Source of the DNA: Semisulcospira habei
Lineage: Eukaryota; Mollusca; Gastropoda; Semisulcospiridae
Assembly (NCBI GenBank): GCA_036245525.1
Contig: BTPG01000002.1
Span: forward strand, 166,863,501 to 166,927,500
Length of the DNA stretch: 64,000 nt
Reading direction: 5' to 3'
Shown here: one piece after another, positions 1 through 8,908 of the stretch
Numbering within the stretch: position 1 is the first letter of the stretch
How the letters are laid out: each line of letters starts with the position of its first letter
Made by a program: the position numbers and the translations under genes
Notes under the pieces: model-generated
What the model was told of the DNA's origin: nothing
Seen by the model: only the letters and a program-made list of their open reading frames with translations
The model's database searches: none

Positions 1-1075
1 CAGACACAACTGGTATAGGAGCATACAGAGTGTCGGTGAGCGGGTCCCCCCTTCTTCTGAATGTAAGACATGACTGTTGAGTTGTCGGAGAGAATCATTC
101 AAAATCTTGTGGCGGTGGAGGTGTGACTCCCAATGACTCAGCGCCAACCAGACGGCCCTCATCTCTAGCCAGTTGTCGTCTTTGTCCCGGAAGGCCAGCG
201 GCCACTGGCCCAAGACCTCGTTGAAATCTGGGAGGAGGTGCGCCCCCCAGTTGGACTGACTCGCTTCCGTGCAAAGCGAGAGTCGCGGATTGGGGGAAGC
301 AAGGGGTACTCCTGACCCAAGCCAATCCGGGTCCGTCCACCACTGGAGGTGAGTAGATGCAACTGGATCGGCCACGAGCAGAGTCAGCCGAGGGGCAGGA
401 GGTAGGCCACCGCACTGATCAGGGTCAGCAATTGCAGCCAGGTCCTGGCTGGGCATGCCTCCGCGAGGGACAGTTGGTGAGCCACTGCCGCCAGCTTCTG
501 CACGCGAGCGTCCGTGAACCCCACCCTGTTGCGGTCAGTCAGGAATTCCATTCCCAGGTGTACGAATGTACGGAAAGGGGAGAGGTCCGATTTCCCGAGA
601 TTTACCACGAACACCAGCCACTGTAGGAGAGCCAGAAGGGCATCCCGATCCTTTTCCAGAGAAGGAGCGTCCTGGTTCCGGAGCAGATAATTGGAAGTCA
701 GGCTGGACGAAGACTGCCGGGACCGGGCCACAATCGCATCCATGATCCGCGTGAAGACCCAGGTGCTGAGGTTGAGGCCGAAGGGCTTGGAACTGGTATA
801 CCACCCCACAAAGGGCGAAGTGCAGGAAGTACTGAGATGATGGGTGAATGGGGACGTGCAGAAAAGCATCGGCGAGATCAAGACTGATGGCAAAGTCCAT
901 AGTGCAAACCGCCGACCTCACCGCCCGTGCGGTCTCCATGCGAAACGAGGGGGCCGAAATGAACCTGTTTAGGGTTGACAAGTCGATGACATGGTGCCAA
1001 CGGCTGCCCGGCATGGGGATCAAGAAGAGGCGGCTGTAGAAGGCCGGCGAGTCGTGATGAGAGACCACCTCCATG
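1..1075 (-). pseudogene. E1 reverse transcriptase and start of RNase H, frameshifted
   Basis: Reading leftward from 1075 the frame shows FYSRLFLIP, VIDLSTLNRFISAP, FRMETA and SLDLADAFLHVPIHPSS (RT domains 1 to 3), then slips frame and continues with PFGLNLSTWVFTRIMDAI. Next comes NYLLRNQ where the family has NYLDDLLLRNQ. GKSDLSPFRTFVHLGMEFL follows. An RNase H start (LSLCTEASQSNWGAHLLPDF, about 200-270) is readable in another frame. At least two frameshifts plus the 12-bp loss of the catalytic aspartates make this non-functional. The DIRS RT would make element cDNA; here it cannot. Confidence 0.85.
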
Positions 1076-3030
1076 GCGGCCTTTTAGAGCAGGGAAGCGA
1101 CCTCCACCCGAAGAGCCTCCACCTTGCAAGGGTCGGCCGGAGCGCCCGTCCAAACCGGGGAGCGTTCGAAAGGGGGGGAATGGCGAAAGGAAATCCGTAA
1201 CCCATCCAAGGCAGTGGAGAGCACCCACGGGTCATCTGGGAACAGCGACCGCCACTCATCGCCATGCAGGGCGAGCCGCCCGCCGACTCCGAGTGGGTTG
1301 GCGGGGGCGGAAGCGGACGGGAGTCACTGGGCCCGACCCCGCCCAATCCGCCTAGCGCCACGAGGCCAGGAGGGGGCGGGGATCGGAAAGGCGCGCACAA
1401 GGCTGGAGAAAACTGCTCCACCCGGCCCGTGGAAGCCTCGGGAGGAAGGCCGAGGGCGGGTCTGAGGCTCTGCAGGGGTTGACCCACAGCCTTGTGGGGG
1501 TCAGGAAAGCGCGCGGAGTCCGCGGGAGGGACACTAGGCCAAAGATCCTCGGCCGAGTCCTTCACCGACTGCCAGGTTGGGCCAAAGAGGAGGGCCCCCC
1601 CAAGGGGAGCCTGTCGTAGTTGTCCCTTCACCGAGGCGGGCAAACCCACACACCTCCGCAAGACGCCATTCCACCGCATCAAGTCACAGCTGTGACCGCC
1701 AGCGTGTTAGTTCAGGCGTGGTAAACTGCGTGATTGGCCGTCACCGCCAGGGAGTGTAGGTAGCACAAAGGATCCGGGGCTTCTGGTCACTCCCAGTACT
1801 CCTCCACCCGCCGCACCACCGTTTGGGTCACCAGTTCCAAAAACCCCAAACAGGCCAGGGAATTTCGGATAAGAGTCACGGTCTTGTCCAGGCCCTGGAG
1901 AATACTCCTGCCAACAGCGGCCTTCCCCCTGACCTGCACCTCTGCCGCGGAGTCCACCGGCGGGAGGGGGCACAGAAAAGACTGCGAGGGTCCCGCATAC
2001 CAGTGTTGCCAGAACTTGATATCCACATCCGCGGGCCAGCGGCGGTCGGAGAAGTATCCCCTGTCGGATAACTTGCCTTGCTGAAGATGCACGTTAAAAG
2101 CGTCCATGAGTTCCCGAAACCTGGTGGGCTGCGGGAGGGACTTAAATCGCTTGGACTGTCGCAACACGTCAACGGAGGCTGCAGCCCTCCGCTTGAGGGG
2201 CGGCGAGGGGGGCCACAAGTCTGGAGGCAGAGAGGCTGAAATCATGCGCGCAGCCTCATCCAGGGCTCTCCAAGTCTCTACGCCCGAGGCGTAGGGGCAG
2301 CAGGGGGAGACGAGCTAAGGGCAGAGGAGTGAGGACTGCCGACAGGGACAAGGGAATGCAACCCAGCCAGGGAGAGCAGGCGAGACCTGAGAAAGGGGAC
2401 CGAAGTTCCCGCGAAAGGAGCGCCAAGGCCGATTCCTCTGGAAGGGAAGGGGGGGGGGGGGGGGAAGGGAGGGGGGAGGGGAGGGGCGGGCCTCGAGTGA
2501 GTCAGGGACCCCAGAGGCTTTGAACTTGTAGGGTGAGACTCGGGAGAGGCCGCAGGTGGGACCCTGTGCCGCGCCTGGGATGGCCTCTGTCGTACACTGG
2601 GAGTTGCCCTGGTCGCCACGTGGCTCGTTCCAGCTTGGATGGGCGGACCCGGTCGCCGTGTGTCCTGGTCCACTTCAGAGTGGGAGGTAACGGCCGAGGC
2701 TTGAGCACCGAGGTCAGAAGCGGTCAAGTTCCGGCGCGAGGCCAGGCCCACAATGTCCTAGGACGCCCGCCTACGGGGTCCAGGGCTGGAAGGCACGGGG
2801 GCGTACGTTGTACAGCGGGGAGGTCACCGCTGGCTGCCTACTGTGGTCCAGGGAAGTCAACGGGAGGCCACCCGGTAAAAATCTCAGAGGCGAGACCACC
2901 GCTGCTCCTTCCACGAAGCACATACATGGCACGGCCGGGAGGAGGAGCATCTGGAACAAGGCAGACATAGAGCATGCATGTCGCTCGGCCATCGAAACCC
3001 CAAGCAGCCGGGGCACGATGTAACTGCGCA
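1076..3030 (-). pseudogene. E1 gag, exon 2, degraded
   Basis: The sequence begins after an acceptor at 3031 and carries a Cys/His finger (about 2884-3012) with CPGCLGF, WPSDMHALCLPCSRC and CHVC. The Gag core follows at about 1787-2245 (PSPPLKRRAAAS, RQSKRFKSLPQPTRFRELMD, WYAGPSQSFLCPLPPVD, RNSLACLGFLELVTQTV) and a C-terminal part at 1500-1682 (ASVKGQLRQAPLGG, LLFGPTWQSVKDS). The finger is one nucleotide out of frame with the start codon implied at 3216-3214. A G-rich tract at 2446-2480 interrupts the middle. The same order occurs in all copies in the window. A nucleocapsid-like role is inferred from position, not demonstrated. Confidence 0.75.
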
Positions 3031-3211
3031 CTGCAAGAGAAAATGGAACCCCATGAGAGATAATAGGCCGGGCCCATAGTACGGGCTTGCAGCAATAACC
3101 ATATACATACACGTGAAACTCGGCTGCGTAACGGAGCTGGTAGAAGTCACCCAGGGAAAAGCCATAGCCGGTCAGAGACCCGCTGGCCCACGGCACTACC
3201 CCAGACCTTAC
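3031..3211 (-). other. Putative leader intron of E1 gag (181 bp)
   Basis: On the minus strand GGCAGCATGAG is followed by GTAAGG (donor at 3211-3210), and TCTCTTGCAG ends at 3031 immediately before the finger exon. The same arrangement occurs in E4, where the intron is also 181 bp, and in E5 (188 bp). No transcript evidence is available. Confidence 0.55.
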
Positions 3212-3570
3212 CTCATGCTGCCAGTTGGTGGAGCAGGGAAGCAATTCGCCGACTGCCCGTCCAACCGGGGAGAGGACGAAGAGGGCCCATTAGAAAGGTA
3301 AAATCCCACCAGGCGCAAGGCCCAGGCAAAGCAAGAAGCCTGGAAGAAAGGTAAGTCCCCACAAGCACAAGTCACAAGTAAGGAGTCCAACAAGAAGGAA
3401 GGCACGCGGTAAATCCAAGGCAGGCCGCACCAGGCGCCCGTCCGAGGCGATGGAAGGAGCCTGGAAGAAAGGTAAGTCCCCACAAGCACAGTCACAGGTA
3501 AGGAGTCCAAACAAGAAGGCAAGGCAATGGTAAATCCAAGGCCGAAACCGGTGCGTCCATTTTTGCTAGG

Positions 3571-3774
3571 AAACTAAGCGTGAGACTGGCGTGTCAGCCC
3601 ATGTGGCCTCATGGGGAGGGAGGGGAGGCCACCCAGGGAGTTTTTAGGTAACGGCTCCCTGAAGTCGCCTCCCCGGTTGTGTTGCTATACACAACGGATA
3701 CTTAGCCTGAAATCGGTAGGCTAAGTGTACCTTCCTATTAGTAATGCCATGGGTAAGGATTTTGAGGAAACAAA
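3571..3774. repeat. Right ITR of E1
   Basis: About 200 bp, inverted relative to the left ITR of E2. It contains GGTTGTGTTGCTATACACAA and ends GAGGAAACAAA. It marks the 5' end of the minus-strand element; the host intron resumes at 3775. Confidence 0.85.
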
Positions 3775-4461
3775 GGTGCTTGCTCAAAACAGGTTCCACT
3801 GCAGGTTGCTGGATGAAACATGAATGGGTGTCACAAAATTCCGGTACGGAATAAATAACGTTGGCACAAGACAAAAGTCCTAAACAACCAAAAACCAGCA
3901 ACAACGAATTATAAAATATATATGACCACAAAATTATCATTGTCAGGGCATTTCAGAAGTAAGAACGCCAATTTTGTGGATGCAAACCAGTAAATACACC
4001 CCCTCACACCCCAAAATGCCACCCCCTCTGCTTCTCTAACCTGAACATATGCACACAAACGCACAGAGGAAGACTGTTACGTTTGTGCTTGTGTTATTCT
4101 TTGAGAGCATGTGTGTGTTAATCATAGGAAGATCCGATATTCATTTGAGTTATTTTGGATAAGAATTATTTACCTTTTTCTTTTGCACGGAGAATTGCGG
4201 TCGATTTTTGTTGTAAGGCGTAGTTTCGCTAGAATGTTGTAAAGTTTGACCTACATTAGACTGGAAGGTTCAAGCAGGGTCGTGATCTTTCTAATGACCT
4301 CAGATATGATGTCAAAGTTGTCGGCAACATTTCTTAACATTGTATCAAAGGTGCTTAGAGGGTAGAGGAAATTTGTAGTAACTTCTAGCGAGTTCTTTTT
4401 TAATGAATATTAATGAGTTTTGGTTACGTTTTTTTTCTGATTTGTTCTGGAAATCTGTAAT
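3775..4461. other. AT-rich non-coding host sequence
   Basis: No coding frame, repeat or RNA gene is recognised. I searched both strands for the missing last DDX27 exon (the conserved C-terminal FEERK-type stretch) and did not find it here. Confidence 0.5.
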
Positions 4462-4477
4462 AGTATAAAAGAATGTT

Positions 4478-5046
4478 CCTCGCGCTGCGACCATACGGCG
4501 TTGAGGCGCGTCCCCTGGGTGGTGGATAGGGGGTCCCTCGTGAGAGGGGTGCACCGAATGAAATAAGGTGCCGTGAACCAACATGGTCTAAGGGAAGGTG
4601 ACCCCGACAGAAAACCCCTGGTCCTCCTAGTAAGGGGGTTGGGCGTGGGGGTAGCTTCCCCACCCTGCAAAAAAGGAAATAGCTACAAAAACGCCGACGA
4701 AAAGACTAACAGTAATTCCTTTCCTGGAGGAGGAAGGTTCTTCTACTAGAAGACTTATGACGTCCTGTGGTGAAAGCCGGAAGTCTTCGGAAGCCACAGG
4801 ACCGAGCCGCCTCTCTCTATCCAGGGATACAACCATGGGCACATGGAACGTCAAGACCATGTAACCCCCAGGGAAAGAGGAAAAGAGGTAGGCCGAGAAA
4901 CTCCTGGCGTCGAGACCTCCAAGCAGACATCAAGAGACTGGGAACCACCTGGAGTAGAATCGAAGGAGAAGCACAGGACAGGAGTTGCTGGAGGTCTCTT
5001 GTCGACGGCCTATACCCAGGTAGGGGTGACAGGCGTAAGTAAGTAA
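4478..5046 (+). mobile_element. 569-bp internally deleted LINE derivative with 16-bp target duplication
   Basis: The element is bounded by AGTATAAAAGAATGTT at 4462-4477 and again at 5047-5062. At about 4833 it reads MGTWNVKTM, the opening motif of the APE-type endonuclease of RTE-like LINEs, followed at once by a stop. It then runs straight into the extreme 3' end of a LINE (NPQGKRKRGRPRNSWRR to GRGDRRK, 4869-5042) and a short GTAA-repeat tail. The 3' 180 bp or so is almost identical to the LINE fragment at 23317-23502. The complete target duplication shows that the deleted form itself was inserted, so it behaved as a non-autonomous retroposon. Confidence 0.85.
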
Positions 5047-5062
5047 AGTATAAAAGAATGTT

Positions 5063-5371
5063 AGGAAGTATGTGTGTACTTGTATGAGAGACGCAGTGTG
5101 TTAAAAGTGTTGATGCATTGTAGAGGACACAGTGTATCAGTGTTGATACATTTGTGGATGCACTGTGTGGAGATCGCATCGCTGCAATAAAATATTGTTG
5201 GAACTGTTACTCCAGAGTGGTCTACAACCTTGTGCCATGTGTGATGAGTTGCAGCCGAGTGAAGTTTCTTTATAAGAACCTTACGTGTGTGCGTCTGGTG
5301 TGATTGTATCATACAACTACGACTACCACATAACAAACACAAACAAATCAACTCTGAGACCTAACACTTAC
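5063..5371. other. Host intron sequence
   Basis: Sequence between the retroposon and the donor of the last recognised DDX27 exon. It contains short TG-rich imperfect repeats (TGTTGATACATTTGTGGATG-like) and no recognisable gene. Confidence 0.5.
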
Positions 5372-5477
5372 CCTGCTCTGAACTTCCTGACTGACTTCTT
5401 GTCTGTCTTGGTCAACTCATCGTCAAATGTGGATCGTTTCTGTTTCTTCTGCTTTTTCTGGCGTTTAGCTGAGGGAC
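5372..5477 (-). CDS. DDX27: DDX27-like helicase exon: lysine-rich C-terminal segment
   Basis: 106 nt with acceptor TTTCCCCAG before 5477 and donor GTAAGTG after 5372. It completes a glycine codon from the previous exon and leaves two bases (GG) for the next. It encodes a basic run (AKRQKKQKKQKR) and then STFDDELTKTDKKSVRKFRAG, matching the conserved DDX27 C-terminal stretch FDEELTNTSKKALKQYRAG. This is the most 3' exon visible. The family normally ends about 35 residues later with a short basic tail, which is not in the window or not recognised. Confidence 0.92.
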
Positions 5478-5980
5478 CTGGGGAAATGACACAGTAAAAC
5501 ATGTCAGCCTCATTATATTGCCTCACCAGCCCCAGTAGCAAAATGCCTTCGGGCCCATGACAGCCCCAGAGGGCCCGAGCACAGCCCTGCGCAGGCCCAC
5601 TGTGGCCGTCGTGGGCCTGAGGACTTTTGCTTACTGGGTGGGAGCCATGAAGTCAGACCGTGTTATTCGTAGATGATGCAGACTTTGAACAGGTTTGTGA
5701 AGAAAAGCACCCAGCGTATAAAAGATCCTCAGGCTGAGGTCAACCTCAGTTGGCCAGCGCACAGCCCTGAGCAGGTCATACACAGCTGACATCAACCAAA
5801 GGACCTTTTGCTAACGCAGCGCTATCATGGTTGATCCACTACCCAAAGTTGATGCTGAAAATTGAACCTCTTCACTGCCAGTGGTTGCAGACTGATATTC
5901 TCAAATCTTTGTTTTTTCAGCACCAAAGACCCACAGCCGCCCAAGGAACATGGATACAAAGTGGTGTCAGCAAGAGGCTA

Positions 5981-6024
5981 AGATCCTCATGAGCCCCCGC
6001 TACTAAGGGGGCTCATGAGGATCT
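5981..6024. repeat. Perfect 18-bp-arm palindrome in a dispersed repeat
   Basis: AGATCCTCATGAGCCCCC at 5981-5998 is followed after 8 nt by its exact reverse complement at 6007-6024. One-sided versions of the same block occur near 6905, 10668, 26251 and 50195, so the palindrome belongs to an interspersed family. Confidence 0.8.
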
Positions 6025-6060
6025 ATGCCTCTTGCAGGCAGATCATATTCATTTGTTAAA

Positions 6061-6137
6061 AACGCTTTTGAGACGTGCCGCATCCGGATTTGCGGCTTTA
6101 CGCCGCAAATCCGGATTCGGCACGTCTCAAAAGAGTT
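6061..6137. repeat. 33-bp-arm palindrome
   Basis: The arm at about 6064-6096 (ending CCGGATTTGCGGC) pairs with 6102-6134 (starting GCCGCAAATCCGG), with one mismatch and a 5-nt loop. It would form a very stable hairpin in the nascent DDX27 intron. A MITE-like foldback is the simplest reading. Confidence 0.8.
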
Positions 6138-6196
6138 AAAGGGATTAGAGTACTGAAACTGCTGACCACAGGCTGATTTAAAAAAAAACAACTCAC

Positions 6197-6311
6197 CTCT
6201 GAAATCGTCCTCTGCACATGCTCGAAGCCGCTTGGCTTTGAAGGCGCGTTTACTGGCACGCTGGGCATAGAGCTGAGCCTTCTGCACCTCAAAACTAGCT
6301 CGGTCTTCAGA
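6197..6311 (-). CDS. DDX27: DDX27-like helicase exon: C-terminal basic helix
   Basis: 115 nt in phase 0 at the acceptor (TATCTCTGCAG) and leaving one base at the donor (GTGAGTTG). It encodes SEDRASFEVQKAQLYAQRAS followed by KRAFKAKRLRACAEDDFR, aligned with the human segment RSQFEILKAQMFAERLAKRN. The residues suggest a charged helix in the C-terminal extension of this nucleolar helicase. Confidence 0.93.
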
Positions 6312-6410
6312 CTGCAGAGATACAGAAGCAAAACACAGATTTACACATGCATCCTACATGCAAATGACCAAATTTGGGAGTTGTCATCTTGAGAACTACA
6401 TCACAGGGGA

Positions 6411-6508
6411 CCGATTGACCATGATAATTCAAGGGTGGTGCCACAGCACCTTGGCGCCTTCAGGCGCCAAGCTGATCTGGCACCACCCTCGATTTATCAC
6501 AGTTGATT
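6411..6508. repeat. Hairpin repeat, copy 1
   Basis: GACCATGATAATTCAAGGGT is mirrored by a complementary arm after the core TTGGCGCCTTCAGGCGCCAA. Three more copies with the same arms but diverged cores lie at 16317-16403, 42955-43055 and 43190-43290. Confidence 0.8.
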
Positions 6509-6735
6509 GAGACAGTCAAACCTGTGAAAGGGGACCTCCCAAGGAGACCCTATAAATGAGCAGGCGTATTACGCTGGGATTTAGAAGCCATCTCGGCCCG
6601 AGGATTCAAGCACTTGTATGCTCAGTCAGCCGCTTCAACCCTTCTTTTTTTGAACGCTCATTCACCCACAGCGTATCGGACACACAAAAAAGGAGCAGTC
6701 AAAATCAGAGTCTGAAAAGAATAAAATTCACTCAC

Positions 6736-6806
6736 GCTCAACTGTTTCTTGGACTTTGCGGCCTTTCCTTTTTTCCCTAGGTTGAATTCTCCCAACCGTA
6801 AGGCCT
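6736..6806 (-). CDS. DDX27: DDX27-like helicase exon: short basic linker
   Basis: 71 nt with acceptor GTTTACAG and donor GTGAGTG. It completes one codon at its start and ends in phase 0. It encodes EALRLGEFNLGKKGK and AAKSKKQLS. Conservation is low, as expected for the linker in the family, but the phase on both sides fits exactly. Confidence 0.85.
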
Positions 6807-6983
6807 CTGTAAACGTACAAAGCAATCACATTTCAGGGTCTGTATGCAGACTGTGTTTCTGCAATCTTCGTTAATTCAAGACAACACAAAAATATCTCCC
6901 CAACTGCGGGGGCTCATGATCTATACCTCTTGTAGATGGGTGGTGTTCACATTTTCTTGGCACTGAACGGGCTAAGCAAATTG

Positions 6984-7004
6984 GGGGGGGGGGGGGGGGG
7001 GGGG
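6984..7004. repeat. Poly-G tract in an intron
   Basis: About 20 consecutive G, one of many long G or C runs in the window. Confidence 0.9.
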
Positions 7005-7464
7005 AAGCATGCCAAAATGGTTATTTACACTGTCAGGCTGTAATGTTAGCCTTGCTGCCAGCTTTCAGCAGAGCACAGTAAATGTCCCATGGTCGACAAC
7101 CCGCCCTGAGTGAACAGTTCCGTTTGCTTCGGCCAAAGCAAAGCAAGTTTTATTGTATTCTTACATGGGTCTTTTTGAGTAAAATTAAAAAAATATGACT
7201 TTTGCTGGTTTGTTTTGTATTGTCCTATTTTCATATACTGTATTTTGACACTGTAAAGCATGTAGGTAACACTTTTTTGTGTGGAGAAAACGTTTAACAT
7301 TTTATCCCCAAATAGCTCTACATGTATTAAGAAATTGTCCCCAAACTTGAGGTGAAGTGGAGGGAGAATGGGCATAGGCAGGGAGATGGATGGGGGGAGG
7401 GGAGTGGGGGACAGAGGGTAGGGGTTACACGCAGCAGCACAAACACACGACATTTGTCATGTAC

Positions 7465-7668
7465 CTTTCTCATCCATTCTCTGTTTATGTGTCTGGAACC
7501 ACTCTCTCTTCGGCTCCTCAGCATCTCCTCCATTTTCCAGCAAACGCTGAGCCTTGTTGGCTTGGTTCTCGACGGCCCGCAGCTGTCTTTCCTCTTGCTC
7601 TTCCCTCTGGATGCTGGCGATGTCCTCCTCCATCTCCTGAATTCGGTCTCTGTATTTTGACACCACCT
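7465..7668 (-). CDS. DDX27: DDX27-like helicase exon: coiled-coil segment
   Basis: 204 nt, acceptor TTTTTCCAG, donor GTACATG. It encodes VVSKYRDRIQEMEEDIASIQ, a Glu/Gln/Arg-rich stretch likely to form a coiled coil, and ends with KREWFQTHKQRMDEK, which matches the conserved RSWFQTKEERKKEK of vertebrate DDX27. This segment lies just after the helicase core and is specific to the DDX27/Drs1 subfamily, which separates the gene from other DEAD-box helicases. Confidence 0.94.
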
Positions 7669-7844
7669 CTGGAAAAATACAACCGGTAACCCCTTCACTG
7701 AAGGAAACAAGAAAGGCAAAGACCTTATGGCTCACATGTATGACCAATCCACACGTCTGACAGTAAGTAAAGGGGTGGCTTCTGCACTAACGAAATCCAT
7801 GTTTTCTCAAAATTTAATCAGTTTTCCTACATCTGTGAAACCCC

Positions 7845-8896
7845 CCTGACCCTTAACCTTTGCAATGAGTTGACTAATTTAGGATACGTAGGAAGGTCTC
7901 ATCATCAGCTACCTTTCTGGAAAACTTGATTGAAAAGTTTGCAAAAATGTTGATAATAACTACAATTATTGGCATTTTATACACATTTGTCAACCTCTTG
8001 TGACCCATGACCTTTTCTGAGAGGTCATTCAAATTAGTATGCATAGAGGTCTTACCATCAGGTATCTCTGTAGCCAGTTTGGGTTTGTAGTTGTGAATAG
8101 TAATTAAGAAAAAAAAACATTTCTTGTCAAAATATGACTATTTTATACGTATTTCCTGAGCTCTTGTGACCCTTGACCTTTCCGAGGGGTCATCCAAATT
8201 AGTATGCATAGATAGGTCTTACCATCAGGTATCTCTCTAGCAAGTTTGGGTTTGAAGTTGTGAATAGTATTTGAGAAAAAAACATCTCTTGTCGAAATAT
8301 GGGAATTTTGGACCTATTTCTTGAGCTCTTGTGACCCTTGACCTTTCCGAGGGATCAACCAAATTAGTATGCATAGAAAGGTCTTACCATCAGGTATCTT
8401 TGTACCAAGTTTGGGTTGAAGTTGTGAATAGTATTTGAGAAAAAAACATCTCTTGTCGAAATATGGGAATTTTGGACCTATTTCTTGAGCTCTTGTGACC
8501 CTTGACCTTTCCGAGGGATCAACCAAATTAGTATGCATAGAAAGGTCTTACCATCCGGTATCTTTGTACCAAGTTTGGGTTGAAGTTGTGAATAGTATTT
8601 GAGAAAAAAACATCTTTTGTAAAAACTTGGCTATTTTGGACCTATTTCCTGAGCTCTTGTACTCTTGACCTTTCTGAGGGATCAACCAAATTAGTATGCA
8701 TATAAAGGTCTTACTATCAGGTATCTTTGTACCAAGTTTGTGTTTGAAGTTGTGAATAGTATTTGAGAAAAAATAAATTATGTCCAAAAATAGTTGATCC
8801 CCTGTGACCTTGACCTTTGTGAGAGGTCACTGAAATTAGTATGTTTAGAAAGGTCTTCACACAAAGTATCCTTCGGCCAAGTTTGAAGACTGTAGC
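7845..8896. repeat. Tandem array of a unit of about 164 bp (about six copies)
   Basis: Successive units share TGACCTTTCCGAGGG, AGTATGCATAGA and GAATAGTATTTGAGAAAAAA. The AGTATGCATA landmark recurs near 8036, 8202, 8366, 8531 and 8692, a spacing of 161 to 166 bp. Outer units are more diverged. No coding potential is credible. Confidence 0.85.
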
Positions 8897-8908
8897 TGTA
8901 GCTTGAAT

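Larger units (their letters stand above)
1..3774 (-). mobile_element. DIRS-type retrotransposon E1, left part cut by the window edge
   Basis: Only the 5' part of this minus-strand element is present: right ITR (3571-3774), leader, Gag and reverse transcriptase down to the start of RNase H. The recombinase half lies beyond position 1. Its ITR outer tip (TAGTAATGCCAT then GAGGAAACAAA) and its internal sequence are closest to E2. From about 13363 to 16050 E2 follows E1 almost continuously apart from one large deletion, so the two belong to one family. Several frameshifts and the loss of the YLDD acids show a dead copy. It sits downstream of the last recognisable DDX27 exon, so it is either in a further intron or past the gene. 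Confidence 0.9.

Noticed and set aside
3775..5371. Last exon of the DDX27-like gene
   Set aside because: I looked for the conserved C-terminal segment in the minus frames and found none; it is presumably outside the window.
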